Origin: Aradus depressus
Taxonomy: Eukaryota > Arthropoda > Insecta > Hemiptera > Aradidae
DNA: 64,000 nt
NCBI GenBank assembly: GCA_963662175.1
Contig: OY759215.1
Location: 49,679,213-49,743,212, forward strand
Direction: 5' to 3'
Shown: in pieces, positions 43,400 to 54,904 of the stretch
How positions within the stretch are numbered: the first letter of the stretch is position 1
How the letters are laid out: each line of letters starts with the position of its first letter
Made by a program: the position numbers and the translations under genes
Notes under the pieces: generated by a model
The model's input: only the letters and a program-made list of their open reading frames with translations
What the model was told of the DNA's origin: nothing
Databases searched by the model: none

Positions 43400-44815
43400 T
43401 CCCTAAAAAGTCGACGGTGAATCATCGGCTATGTACCTCCTCAGCTCGAATTAATCAATTATGTTTTAGCTTTCCCTCCAAAGTCAATCGACTGTATGGG
43501 TTAAATATCAATATTTGACTTAAATAAAGGGTTTTGAAACTTCATACTAAATTATGTGACTCGGCCGTTATTATAGAAGTGAGCCGAACCCTCTTTCTCT
43601 AGTCCTCACTATCCTTCGACCGATTTCGCGGAAAATTAGTAGGTGCCTGAAATTAAAATATTAAATTCCATCTTGATAAATTCATTATATCATCAGTTAT
43701 TAGAGGGCGCCGGTAGCTCAGTGGTATGCGTGCTTGACTTCTGAGCTCAAGGTCGTGTGTTCGTAACCCGACCGAGGTCCTTAGTTTATTTTATCTGGGA
43801 GGTAAAATAAACTTAAGCACGCCGTCCTTCGGATGGGACGTTAAGCGATGGTCCCGAGCCTGTACGATGTCAGGTACTCGTTAAAGACCCCTACCCTAGA
43901 TGAATAAAAATTTAGGGTAGGCAAAATTTAGGACTCCCACAGTAGAGTCGGGCTCATGTCCACCAGAGTGACGAAAGAGCGCTTTGGAAGTAGGCGATAT
44001 GACCTCGAAGTTAAAGCCCGGGCATGAGTCATAAAACCTAACCTAACCTCATCAGTTATTAAGATGTTTTAATTGAGCCTCACTTTCCCTTCGGCTGATT
44101 CCGTTGAAAATTCATAGTTGTCGTTCTTATACGGCTTTGAATTTTCATATGAAATTTCACAGCAATACATTCATTAAAACGGCAGTTTTTATAGTTTTTG
44201 TGTGATGTCTAATCCTCTCTTTCCCTTTAGCCGATTTGGCTGGAAATCAATATATGTGGTCCTTATAGGGCTTTGCATTTAAACATGAAATTTCGTGTCA
44301 ATATATTCATATTATCGGCAATTTATAGTGAATTTTTGTAATCTTCAACTTCCCTTTAGCCGATTTGGCTGGAAATCAATATATGTCGTTCTTATAGGGC
44401 TTTGCATTTAAACATGAAATTTCGTGTCAATATATTCATATTATCGGCAATTTATAGTGAATTTTTGTAATCTTCAACTTCCCTTTAGCCGATTTGGCTG
44501 GAAATCAATATATGTCGTCCTTATAGGGCTTTGCATTTAAACATGAAATTTCGTGTCAATATATTTATTACAACGATAGTTATTAGAGTTTTTCTGTTAT
44601 GCCACACCCTAATCCTTCCATTTTCTTTGGCCCATTTGGCTGAACAAGAATATAACATATTATGTCATCCTTATATGGCTTTGAATTTACTTATGAAAAA
44701 GCCATACATACCGACAGATTTTTTTTTTTTTCTTTTTTGAAATCATAAGATCGGAAAACATGACAGTATCAAATTTCTGACCGATTACATAACTTCCCCT
44801 ATACTTCGTGGGTAA
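43400..44815 (+). repeat. Family D copy with internal amplification, split by SINE-A
   Basis: Family D runs 43400-43702 and 44049-44815. In the right part a block starting CCCTTTAGCCGATTTGGCTG recurs at 44223, 44353 and 44481 (128-130 bp steps). The copy ends with GATTACATAACTTCCCC near 44785. Confidence 0.75.
43703..44048 (+). mobile_element. SINE-A copy, full length, with target-site duplication
   Basis: A 346-bp unit from AGGGCGCCGGTAGCTCAGTG to the tail AACCTAACCTAACC. It is flanked by TCATCAGTTATTA at 43690-43702 and 44049-44061, a perfect 13-bp duplication, and is nearly identical to the copy at 59129. Confidence 0.95.
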
Positions 44816-45359
44816 GTAATAATGTATGAAAGGATATTATATTTTTTTAATACGGCCTTTACTGATGTGGCTTTCAGGTTTAAGTCAAAGACCCATTGAC
44901 TCTTAGAAGTCGTTCTTTGTGTACCTTTTTAAAATATTCACAGCTGGCCATACAGGTGACTCTAAAGAGGATGTACAATATTTAGGAGACGAGAAAAATG
45001 CATTGGTCCCTGTCTGCTTCCTGAGGTGAACACACAGATAAGGGGACACATGACGAAGAAGGTTGTGCAGACCACTCAACCAGGAGGGCTCTTCTCTCTC
45101 TAATACCCTGTTTGCTAATCCTCTCTCAAAGAGTTCGTTCAGTGTTCTACTTCCATTTCAAGCTTCATTTCTCTCGCTAAATGGTAAAATACTGTAGTCG
45201 ATATTCCTAGATATGCAAGGTATAAGTAGGCCTACCATAATTTTCAATAGTTAAAAAAAAAAATGTCGGAAAGGAAAAAAATTGTATACATCATCACTAG
45301 CTTACAGATCAGAAAATAATTAGTGTTTTTTATTTGGAAATAAGAATGATATGTATATA
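44816..45359. other. Unassigned sequence
   Basis: A block near 45100-45170 (CAAGCTTCATTTCTCTC) recurs near 48780-48860, so it is another dispersed repeat. No gene. Confidence 0.4.
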
Positions 45360-45779
45360 CAGCCAGTAACAAAAATGTTCGGACGGTTTGATTTTTCAAT
45401 AAAAAATTATAATAATTAAATGCAAAAGTAATAAAAAATAATTTAAAAAAATAATTAAAGCCATTTTTCAATCAAGAATAAGAATTCAAAAGTGGGTTAG
45501 GATAAAGAAAAAACAGCTTTGATTAGAACAAATAAATATTTTAATTTAATAAATTTTATAACAAGTAATGTAGGTAACAAAAATTTTCGGACAAAAATGT
45601 AAACAACTATAAATAAATTCAATGTTTTTTTTACGATTTCACAAATTCAAAAACCATAATGTTAATTAATATTTGGTTGGGTACCCTTTTTGTGTAATAA
45701 CATCTTTCATTCGATTCGGCATTGATGATGAAACTAATTTTTTGGAGTAGACTCCAAGACTAAAAATTTGGAGATATTT

Positions 45780-47226
45780 TACCCCACTCTTCTAATAACT
45801 TTTGTTTCAATTCGTTTTTTGAAGCAATGGGTGTTAATCGAATTTTCCTGTCGAGCTCACCCCATACGTGTTCAATTGGGTTGAGATCGGGCGATTGGGG
45901 GGGGTTTCATAACTTTAGGGCAGTTATACAAAAGCCAAGTACGTACCAATTCACAGGTGTGTTTCGGATTGTTGTCTTGGTAAAAATGAAAAGTCCGTAA
46001 AATCCCAAGTTTTTCAGCACTCTTTTTCAAATTGCTCCTTAGTAATTCGGCATAAACTTTTCCAGTCATGGTGGTTTCAATGAAAACCAGTTCACCAATT
46101 CCACTAGACGCCATACACCCCCACAACATCACTGAGCCACCCCCATGTTTTACTATTGGTTTTAAATTTTTTGGATTCAGCTCCTCATTACGCCTTCTCC
46201 AAATTTTGTCGCGACTGTCGGGACTAAATATATTAAACTTACATTCAAAAGTATTTGCTTGCAATAGAACAAACCGCAATAATAAAATATTCTTGTATCT
46301 TGTAACTCTTCACAACATAAAAAGAAATCTCAGGTCATGTAATGTCAGAAAACTAGATTTTTGTGATATGACGTTGGAAGAGAGCGACAGCAGCGCTGAC
46401 CCTCGGCAGAAACCGTCCCTTCCCCCTACTCTATCCACTCCACCTTCCCTCTAAAGAAACTAAGTACCCAATTTTTCTAATTTAAAAGTTTTTTCTCCGA
46501 TATTTCGACAAATAAATGTTTCCAGATCATGTCCGTTTACTTCCATGTAATATATGTATACATATACTATTACTTTACTTTTGTTTACTTCCCTATACAT
46601 ATAATATATGTATACATAATAATATGTACTAAAAATTTTGTAATCGTGTGAACATCAGAGATCAATTGCATGCGTGTGTTTATGTGAGAGCTCAAACGCT
46701 TTGACCTGACATCGTACAGGCTCATGACCATCGCTTAACATCCCATCCGAAGGATGGAGTGCTTAAGTTTATTTTACCTCGCAGATGAATGACATTACTC
46801 CAAAAAATTTCTGAATGATTCTGGAACTCTTTTGCGAAGCTCAATCTTTTTTTTATATTTTTTTCACTCACAAACGGTTTTTGGTACTCTCCCATTATAT
46901 CCTGCTTCTTTTAGAATTCTTCGAACATTTTGTGGGTGAACTTTCTTTCCCGTTTCTCTGTATACCTCGGCGACGATCTGAGGTGCACTCCTCGAGGGCT
47001 TGTTGTTAATTTTCCGGACAATGCTACACCTTTGTCGGTCGTTTAATACTCTTGGACGGCCAGAGGAAGATTTCAAATCTATCCGATCCTCGTGCTTATA
47101 CCTTCGAATTACATCGGCTACGGTGCTTTTACTCCGGCCTACCAAACCACCGATTTTGCGGACACTTAATCCTTTTTCATAATTAAAAATTATTATCTGT
47201 TGAACTTCAAAAGATGTTCGACCCAT
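45780..47226 (-). pseudogene. Tc1 transposase, split and frameshifted
   Basis: 47226-46864 is an open start (MGRTSFEVQQ) of 120 codons with the paired helix-turn-helix region (GLVGRSKSTVADVIRR, KINNKPSRSAPQI). The reading continues in another frame with KKRLSFAKEF and FWSNVI at about 46800. There the frame is cut by an insertion exactly where the first catalytic Asp (VIFSDE) is expected. Coding resumes at about 46265 with ECKFNIF, WRRRNEELNP, KHGGGSVMLWGCMA and FYQDNNPKHT (second Asp). A run of 8 G at 45897-45904 shifts the frame before SPDLNPIE, which holds the third catalytic residue. It is inactive. Confidence 0.88.
46265..46795 (-). mobile_element. Insertion inside Tc1 carrying a partial SINE-A
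   Basis: 46705-46793 on the minus strand matches the SINE-A body (AGGTAAAATAAACTTAAGCA, GGATGGGATGTTAAGCGATG). The rest is AT-rich, with ATATATGTATACATAT palindromes and a short family C-like piece near 46635-46665. No target duplication was identified. Confidence 0.65.
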
Positions 47227-47861
47227 CTTGACAGCAGGAAATACAAAAGACTACTGAATGCAGTAATAGAAGGATAAAAACACATTTTATTTGTTCGGTA
47301 TTAGCGGTTGGTTGAGAAGGGATTAAAGATCATGATCAGAGTCGCATTTGTTTACAAAACAAACAACAGGTGTCCAGAAAATTTTGTTACGTGAATTTCT
47401 TGTCTTCAATTATTAATGCAAAATTTCCTATTAGCTGTAAATGTTTAATTAATTGTTTTACGGCGTTTTGAAATGATTGATGATCTCGAAATTTAAAACT
47501 TTGCTTGAATTAAATATTTTGCCATATAACTATGTGTAACTGCAAAAGAAAAACAAAATTATAAATTGTCCGAAAATTTTTGTTACTGATTGTATATAGA
47601 ATGTTGTTGTGATCATTCTCGGACCTAGTTCTATGTTTCATTTTCTGGGAACCCAAAAGACATGAACTAAAGTAAACATCCGCTTCTCCCACCACAGCAG
47701 TCAGAGCTCAGTGTGTTTATGTACCTAATAAACATTGTTTTATATATATAATTTTGTTTTGTTTTGGTAGAAAAAAACACCTGTTTTATAGCTATAAAGT
47801 GCATAACACGTTTTAAAGTTTGTTAACATTTATTATTAAAATTGTGACAGTGTTATAAGTT

Positions 47862-48435
47862 CAGGGCTACCGTGCCCGTGGGCCAAGGGGCCCGCAACGA
47901 CGGGGAAAAAAATTAAAAAGTAGAACAGTAAGAGCATTTAGTCAGCTGGGCAACATATTGAAAACATGGCAATGTTCATTAATGACTCAAGAACGTCTTA
48001 ATTCACTTGAAGTGTTAGCAATCGAACACCGTCTTGCATCAAGCCCTGACTTCAGTGATGTAATTGTAAAATTCTCAATGATCAAAGCCAGAAAAATGTA
48101 GCTTTCATTCATATGGTTTATAATGTAACCACCAATTTCCTACGACAGTTATTATTTTATCTGTGTGAATATTAAAATTAAGCAAACAAAAATATTTAAG
48201 AATTAATTTGTTCAATTATGTATTTACCAGTATTTAAAATACATTTACGATGACAATCTAAACATTGTCTAAACTCTTAAAACTAGTTTAAATGTGTGTT
48301 TGATGAAAAATAATTGTAATAAAGGTTAAAAAATGTATATTGTAAAAAAAAGGCCAAAATTTCTTTTTTTGGTAGTAAGAGGGGGCCCATCATGACTTTT
48401 AGCAACGGGGCCCAGAGAATAATGTGGGGGGCCTG
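47862..48435 (+). mobile_element. Short hAT element, 574 bp
   Basis: Ends CAGGGCTACCGTGCCC ... GGGGGGCCTG, with the 8-bp duplication TATAAGTT at 47854-47861 and 48436-48443. It is GC-rich at the ends only. Confidence 0.88.
47935..48105 (+). pseudogene. hAT transposase dimerisation segment
   Basis: Plus-strand pieces read SQLGNILKTW, then MTQERLNSLEVLAIEHRL, then DVIVKFSMIKARKM before a stop. This is the same C-terminal domain retained in the 41503 element, but from a different hAT lineage judging by sequence and ends. No other transposase sequence is present. Confidence 0.8.
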
Positions 48436-48869
48436 TATAAGTTTTTATATTACTAAACAGTGACAAAGACACTCAGAAGTTGTCCCTCTGTTTGAGTGAG
48501 AATGAAACCCGGCGTTTCGAAACGAGAACAGTCTAATAATTTTAATAGTCAAAATTGTAACCTTGCCGATATCAAGTATGTAATTAAACAATGTAGCCGG
48601 AACAGGTGAGATGATATCCACTTTTTACCTGCTAAGAGGCAGCTCTCTTCAAGCATATATATATACTATATATAACTTATGCGCTAATGACGTTTTTAAG
48701 ATGGAATAAAATGCGATTTCTATATATATATGTAGAAGGAATTCGAGGTTCTGTCGTGTAAAATCAGGATCAGTTGTCTCCCTATTTGCTAATCGTCTCT
48801 CAAAGTTTCAGTTAAGTGTTCTACCTCAATTTCAAGCTTCATTACTCTCTACATTTCTCCAGCAAGAAT
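48436..48869. other. Unassigned sequence
   Basis: TATATA runs near 48655-48680 and 48722-48732. A dispersed block near 48780-48860 is shared with 45100-45170. No gene. Confidence 0.4.
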
Positions 48870-49430
48870 TAATCTACATTCGCTCTTCCCTTCTGAAGTC
48901 AATCTATTGATTGGGCTAAAATTCAATATTTGACTTACATAGTGGCATCTGAATTTTCATACTAAATTTTGTATCGATACATTACTTATATGAACAGTTA
49001 TTAGGGTGTCTAAGTCCTGTCTCTTGTCTCTGCCCCCCCCCCCCCCCCCCCCCTCCATCTTCTACCAATTTCGCGGATTGTTCATTGTTTTGAATTTGAA
49101 TATAAAATTTCATGTCGGTACATTAAATACGTCGGCAGTTATTGGGATTTTTGAGTAGAGAACTCTTCTGATCCCCCTCCCCTTCGGCTGATTCAGTTTA
49201 AAATAGGTGTCGTCATCCATAGAGAATTCTAGAAACACAAATAAAATCTTGTGTCGATACATTCATTCTACGGGAGTTATCGTCTTCACAGACATACATA
49301 GACTTTTTTTATTTTATTTTGGATTTATTGTCTGGAAAACATCAAATTCTGTTGAAATTTCCACATGGAATTTTTGACCGATTACATAACTTCCGCTATA
49401 TTTCGTTCGTGGGGAAGTAAAAAATAATGA
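48870..49430 (+). repeat. Family D copy with a poly-C run
   Basis: Family D blocks throughout (TTTTGTATCGATACATTAC, CGATTACATAACTTCCGC, GGGGAAGTAAA). A run of 21 C at 49033-49053 sits where other copies have a short CCCC stretch. Confidence 0.7.
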
Positions 49431-49779
49431 TAAAATACTGCAGTCCAGATGTCGCCAAAAAATTAATTCCAAATTTCTTCTGAATTTTTTTTTTTTTTTC
49501 AGATTTATTCTAACGATTTATAAAAACCGATGACTAATGAAAGATTTAATAAATTAAATATTGTTATTTATGGCCTTACGCAGAATTTATTCACTAAGGG
49601 AGGGGAGGTTCGGAGAATTTAAAATATATTGTTACGAACTGAATAATCTTTGTCAGAAGTAAAATATTTTATACCTTGAATTTCGAACTTACTGGTTCAT
49701 TTATAGATGTATTGAGTTTATTAAAATTTTCAAATATTCATTTTTACTCAAATAATTTGTTTCGTTCGTTTTGTATTTA
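49431..49779. other. Unassigned AT-rich sequence
   Basis: No supported gene or element. Confidence 0.4.
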
Positions 49780-50100
49780 AATTTACGCTGTTGGCTCCTT
49801 ATTCCGACGATACGATGCTTCTGTCTCAACACAAGGATCTGTCTTTGGCTGCAGTGGCCCATCGGCTGAGTGTGGGAGAGTGTACAGAGTGGTTCGACAG
49901 GTGGAACTTGAAGCTCAATACTTCCAAAATGGAGGCACTAACACCACTCAAAGTACACCCGACTGACACAATTATACCCACTCATAAACAGAAACACTCC
50001 ACTCAAGCACAAATGTACTACACTTCTTTACACCTCATTACTACGACCACTGCTCACATACGCTTGCCCCCTATTGTTATTCGTTTAAAAGATTGTTTTA
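49780..50100 (+). pseudogene. Jockey-type RT fragment (YSDD region)
   Basis: The plus strand encodes APYSDDTMLLSQHKDLSLA, then ECTEWFDRWNLKLNTSKMEA. This is the catalytic YxDD box and following region of Jockey-clade reverse transcriptases, with Ser for the usual Ala. After about 49960 the frame changes and a LLRPLLTYACPLL-like segment is readable. No full domain remains. Confidence 0.85.
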
Positions 50101-50204
50101 GATCATATTATCACGATTATATCTTCTGGTTAGTTCTAGAACATTATGATATCTGACCAATGGTATATCATGGAATATTATGGCCTACAGTAATTCTAGT
50201 TGTG

Positions 50205-50470
50205 ACTCATGCCCTTACAATTAGGGCTTTAACAACTAGATCCTATCGCCTCTACCAGAACGCTCTTTCATCACTCTGGTGGACATGAGCCCGACTCTAC
50301 TATCTTTAACGAGTATCTGACATCTTACTGGCTCGCGACCATCGCTTAACGTCCGAAGGACGGCGTGCTTAAGTTTATTTAACCTCCCAGATAAAATAAA
50401 CTAAGGGCCTCAGCCGGGTCTTAAGCTCAGTAAGCAAGCACGCATACCTCTGAGCTATCGGTGCCCTAAA
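50205..50470 (-). mobile_element. SINE-A copy
   Basis: Reading leftwards from 50470: GGGCACCGATAGCTCAGAGG, a shortened B-box region, TAAACTTAAGCACGCCGTCC, AGCGATGGTCGCGAGCC, and the block CATGTCCACCAGAGTGATG. It contains internal deletions. Confidence 0.8.
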
Positions 50471-50949
50471 ATCTGAATACATATGTAATAAATATAAATA
50501 CACAAATATAATTTTTTTTAATTAAAGGAAAATAATTGGACCCCTCAATTTCAATCTAGGAACAACTCGAGCTCATTAAGCGTAACTAAGGTTAATGATG
50601 AATGGTTTAAAAAATTAAAATAATTTATCGGCTTCTCCATGTCATAATAGCAAATTAATTGTAAGTCTTTAGTTGCATATAATGTATAGACTTAATATCA
50701 TGTAGGTATGTTTTTTTTTTTTTTTTTTTTGTTCCAAGGCGTAATTGCCCTATATAACCGGACATAAGATGAGTTCTTTGGGGAAACCCAGGAGGGACAG
50801 AGACCCGGGGCGGAAACAGAAGGCTCCCAACGATGCAAGCCATAAAGCCATAGTGTGTCCAGGTGATCCAGCGTCATGTGTATTTTGCAGGGATCTCCTA
50901 ATACTGAAGCTGCCCCAGCCAGTCCTGTTTTGCATACAGACAGTATGCA
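50471..50949. other. Unassigned; poly-T run and GC-richer segment
   Basis: A T run lies at 50711-50731. 50745-50949 is GC-richer with open frames on both strands, but I recognise no domain. It may belong to the LINE fragment that follows. Confidence 0.4.
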
Positions 50950-51650
50950 ATGTAGATGTTTGTTAGTTTTACATCAATCTATGTCAAGAATTTCACTATT
51001 CGACCGTCAAGAAGCTCAGTGCCGTTGCGACAAATCACAGGCCCTTTCTGAGGGGATAAAGAAGCCGTCTAATATCAAGCGAATCCAATCCTTCGAATCC
51101 AAACTCCTAAAAACCATTGTCGATGCACCCTTCTATGCACCTCATCTCATATTACATAATGACATTAAACTTTCTTTTGCCAAGGATCTCATCAAGTCCC
51201 CGTTTCCTAAACTTCCCTTCCAAGAAAATCCTATTGCCCAATCTCTATCATCCCATTCCCATCCCGAATATCCTTCCCGAGAAACCTGCTACACTAAACG
51301 AGCTATTACTTAGGGTGTGCTGGCAATGGCATTGGATCAGATTCAGCTCCTGCTGTCCCTCGCGGTCTGTCACCAATGCTGGTCAGAGGCTGGCAGAACG
51401 CGGTGGTACGGGGATCCTGGCTACTGTGGCCTCCTCCACTTACATTAAATTGAAGGAATGGGGATGACCTAACCACAGTAGTCTTAAGGGGGAAATTAAT
51501 TTTTTTTTATTATTATTTTATTCATGTTTTATTATTACAATTTTGGATACATTTTACTTACTGTCTATAAATATTATTTTGTAGATATACTTGACCATTT
51601 CATAGAAACACCATTAATTATTTCTGTTAAATGTTTTTAATCTTATTATT
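50950..51650 (+). pseudogene. Jockey-type LINE C-terminal fragment and 3' UTR
   Basis: About 51060-51310 encodes SNIKRIQSFESKLLKTIVDA, then PFYAPHLILHNDI and a Pro/Ser-rich tail. It is homologous to the fragment nested at 28795-29345 but diverged from it. 51320-51470 holds another short open piece, and the AT-rich sequence to about 51650 is probably its 3' UTR. Confidence 0.8.
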
Positions 51651-52104
51651 TTTTTTTTTACCTCTATTTATTCTTGCACATATTGCCATTTATTATTTGT
51701 ATAAAATATATATAATTGTAAAAATGCCCAATTAGCTGTTAATATACAGTTTTATCTACCCCAGTTCAATAAGTTATCGATGTATGCATTTCAAAAATGT
51801 TATCTTTGCAAGATTATATGTCTCAAATGCACATCTATAAACAATGAACCAGTAAGTTCATAGGCCACAATGAGGACATATAATCGCTGAGAAATATGTT
51901 GGTGACCTGTTTTTCTTCCTAAACATTTTTGAATTCACAGTTTTTTAACAAAAAATTATATGATGAAAATATATGGTTTACTGGGCAACATGTACGCACA
52001 TAGGAACGTTAAAAGTCTGAGTTAGGTTATCTATTGTTAAGAGAGGTGGATGGGAGGGCTCATTGTAGTGGGGCTGACATATCTGATGAGAACTAACGAT
52101 ATTG
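51651..52104. other. Unassigned AT-rich sequence
   Basis: No supported gene or element. Confidence 0.4.
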
Positions 52105-52375
52105 GATGTGGCTCCTCGACAGACACAACCTGCACCCAGTTCAAACTGCTCCACTCCTCCACAGACAACCTGCACACTGGACCAAGTTCAAACTGCTCCA
52201 CAGATACAACCTGCACCCTGGACCCAGTTCAAACTGCTCCACAGACACAACCTGCACCCTGGACCGAGTTCAAACTGCTCCACAGAAAAAAAACTGCACC
52301 CTGGACTCAGTTCAAACTGCTCCACAGACACAACCTGCACCCTGGACCTAGTTCAAACTGCTCCACTCCTCCATC
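52105..52375. repeat. 41-bp tandem repeat, about 6 units
   Basis: TTCAAACTGCTCCACAGACA-type units start at 52140, 52187, 52228, 52269, 52311 and 52351. Spacing is 40-42 bp except the first. Frame-open stretches through it are by-products. Confidence 0.93.
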
Positions 52376-52394
52376 AACTAACAATGTTACTACT

Positions 52395-52690
52395 CAGCTA
52401 TATGGAGTATAGGAGAAGTTATGTACTCGGTCATAAATCAATGTTCATTTTTCACCAGAATTTCATATTTTCCGACAGGATGTCATCAGAGGGATTCCAA
52501 AAAAAAATCTGCGGTATTTTACCACTTGTAATTAAATTTTCGCTGTACCACCAAAACCAATCCATCGCTTGGGTAAAAATCAATAATTAATATAAATAGA
52601 TGCTTCTGAACCCTCATACTAAATTTTGTATTGATACATGCATTTCGTTGGCAATTACTAGGGTTTTAGAGTCGAGTCTCTTGTAGCGGT
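52395..52690. repeat. Family D copy
   Basis: TATATGGAGTATAGGAGAAG and TTTTGTATTGATACATGCAT blocks identify the family. Parts in both orientations appear joined. Confidence 0.6.
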
Positions 52691-52719
52691 CTGGCAATTA
52701 AAAACATTATGATTATTGT

Positions 52720-52939
52720 GGCTTTAACAACGACGAAAGAGCGCTCTGGTGGACGTCCCACTCTACTATGGATGTTCTAAATTTTTCCTACCCAACATTT
52801 TTTTTTATTCACCTAGGGTAGAGGATTTTAACAAGTATCTACCTAAAATCGTTTAACGTTCAGCTCAAGATTTTTAGAATCCACATAATATAATAATGTA
52901 TATTTAATATATTACACATAATAATCTTATAACATAATG

Positions 52940-52993
<54 letters not shown>

Positions 52994-53095
52994 CATTATG
53001 TTATCAAGATTATTAATGGTGTTTTCACTTCCCAGATGAAAAATCTAAGAGCCTCGTCCGGGGAACCCCGAGCTTGTGCTCAGTAGGCTACTGGC
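52720..53095 (-). mobile_element. SINE-A copy interrupted by a TA-core hairpin
   Basis: 52720-52870 and 53020-53095 are SINE-A body and head in minus orientation. Between them 52920-52942 and 52992-53015 are inverted arms (ATAACATAATGTAA / TTACATTATGTTAT) around a run of about 25 TA pairs. Confidence 0.75.
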
Positions 53096-53119
53096 TACTA
53101 CTCAAATATGAGTATAATT

Positions 53120-53879
53120 ACAACCCCTCTTCTGTTCTTCCCCTTCCCTTTGGCTGACTTGACTGAAAATCAGTAGGTGTTTTCATTATTGGGTTCTGGA
53201 TACACATGTAATTGGATATCAGGAAAAAATATTTTTTATATTTTTATAAACCATTCTGCGTCCGAGTAACAAATTAGCTTCAGGTTAATTAATATATCAT
53301 CTCAAAATTATGAATGGGAATAGTAAAAAATCAGCTGTAGTAACTGAGTAACGGAAAGTTACTAACCCGGTATCAGCGATTAACCTGACTAATAGTTAAT
53401 ATTTTCAATTTTTTTTTTCTTTATTAATAACTTATAATTTCATTTATCCATTTTGTACTTTATCATTGTCATTCAGATTTGGTTTTGAGAAAATGAAACC
53501 TAACAAATTCGTAGTTTCTTACGCAGAGTAATAACAGTACAGGTACTAATGGATAGCAAAACAAGCCTACAATTAGAAATACCAGGACGAAATAGGAATT
53601 CTTGGTTAATATCTAAATGAAGTAATTAACCTAAAATTGTAGATGGTTGGTCTGCCCTCTAGTGTGGATAATGCCCGTAAATGGAATGCATTTGTACAAA
53701 ATGGTGATTACCTACTCCTAACCATCAAAATGTCTAATCTATTTTTCGTAATTTTTATGTCGTATCAACACTGCTGTGACTATTAGCAACGGGATATCTA
53801 TAGGTTGCCATCCAAGTCTAATCAGCCATGGGTAATCGGCAGATATGTAAATTATAATTCACAATAATGTCAACTTATC
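53120..53879. other. Family D piece, then unassigned AT-rich sequence
   Basis: 53120-53215 has family D blocks (TTGGCTGACTTGACTGAAAA). 53216-53879 shows no gene or recognised element. Confidence 0.5.
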
Positions 53880-54260
53880 GCCGGGGGCCTGGTGTTGTGG
53901 GATGGGGTGTATGTGGGGCCTGGGGTTGGCCTGGCGTACGTGCGTTTTTGGGTTGCCGACCTCCGGTGGAGGACACGACACCCGTTCGCCAAATCTTCGG
54001 GGGAAAAAAGGGGCCTAACAAGTTTATTATATAATAAAACAATAATCAAATATAACAAAAATAAAATTATTATCTGTTGCTGTGGTTATTTAAATGAATA
54101 AATTATGACCCCTCGCCGCTCGCCAGGGCCCCTTGTTTCTGCCTGGGTTATCGGTCCCGCACCTCTTGGTCCCTCGGGGAAAAGCCTGTCCCTACAGTAA
54201 TGAACGTTGTACCGGGCATTCATCACCCTGCCCTGTTGAAAAGCCCTTAAAAAAATAATG
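53880..54260 (-). mobile_element. LINE 3'-end fragment
   Basis: GGACACGACACC..GCC followed by GGCCTAACAAGTTTATTA resembles 18405-18470, next to the LINE relic there. No RT motif remains here, so the assignment rests on this similarity. Confidence 0.45.
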
Positions 54261-54904
54261 CCAACGGGGAATTAGAATGACATTAATTCATAACTGTTCA
54301 GTACCGCCTTGAACCGCACAAGAAGGCTATGAAGGCGAGGTGCGGGTTGCTGACCCCTAAGCTAGTATCATAAAAATGGCATCCAATTTCGTAAACATAT
54401 CGAGAGACTAAACGGATTGATCGGAAATTTTCTAGGTAGCATGGCTCTCACATTCTAACGCGAGTCCTCTATCGCTAAGGTTAAGAACAGCGAGTGATGG
54501 TCTTCACAGGATTTGGAATAAAATAAGTCAATTTAAATGATGGGATCACACAATAAAATATCTGCATTAATCAAAATATGGGGGCCATGCTAGGTAGGCT
54601 TATTTTTTTTAGAATGAATGTGATAAAATAGAATGAAGAACAATAATCTTTAATCCAACGTTTGCGATTGTATACGGAATAAAAGGAAAAAAAAATCATC
54701 TATCAATGTGAATAGACTCCATTGAAGGGGCCAACGTACAGCAAACCCAGTAATGACATCCCTCCTTATCAGGCTCCAACAGACATTTGCCAAGGATCAG
54801 CTTTAATTTGTCCCGAAAAATACATCCATAGTTGACTGGTGGTTAGCTACCAACTGAAAGGTCGTAGTTCGAATCCTCGAGTCGAGTCACAAATTCCATG
54901 GATA
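54261..54904. other. Unassigned sequence
   Basis: No supported gene or element. Confidence 0.4.

Larger units (their letters stand above)
45360..47592 (-). mobile_element. Tc1-type element with IR/DR ends, disrupted
   Basis: The outer ends CAGTAACAAAAATGTTCGGA (45364 on) and the complement of CAGTAACAAAAATTTTCGGA (to 47592) are flanked by TA. Inner partial copies occur at about 45571 (TAACAAAAATTTTCGGAC) and 47370 (GTCCAGAAAATTTTGTTAC), so each end holds two direct repeats, the IR/DR arrangement. Transposase halves lie at 46864-47226 and 45872-46279, with a roughly 520-bp insertion between them that includes SINE-A sequence. Confidence 0.9.

Noticed and set aside
52102..52590. Open frames with repeated SSNCST and TCTLD through 52.1-52.4 kb
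   Set aside because: They follow from the 41-bp tandem repeat, and all three frames are open over it.
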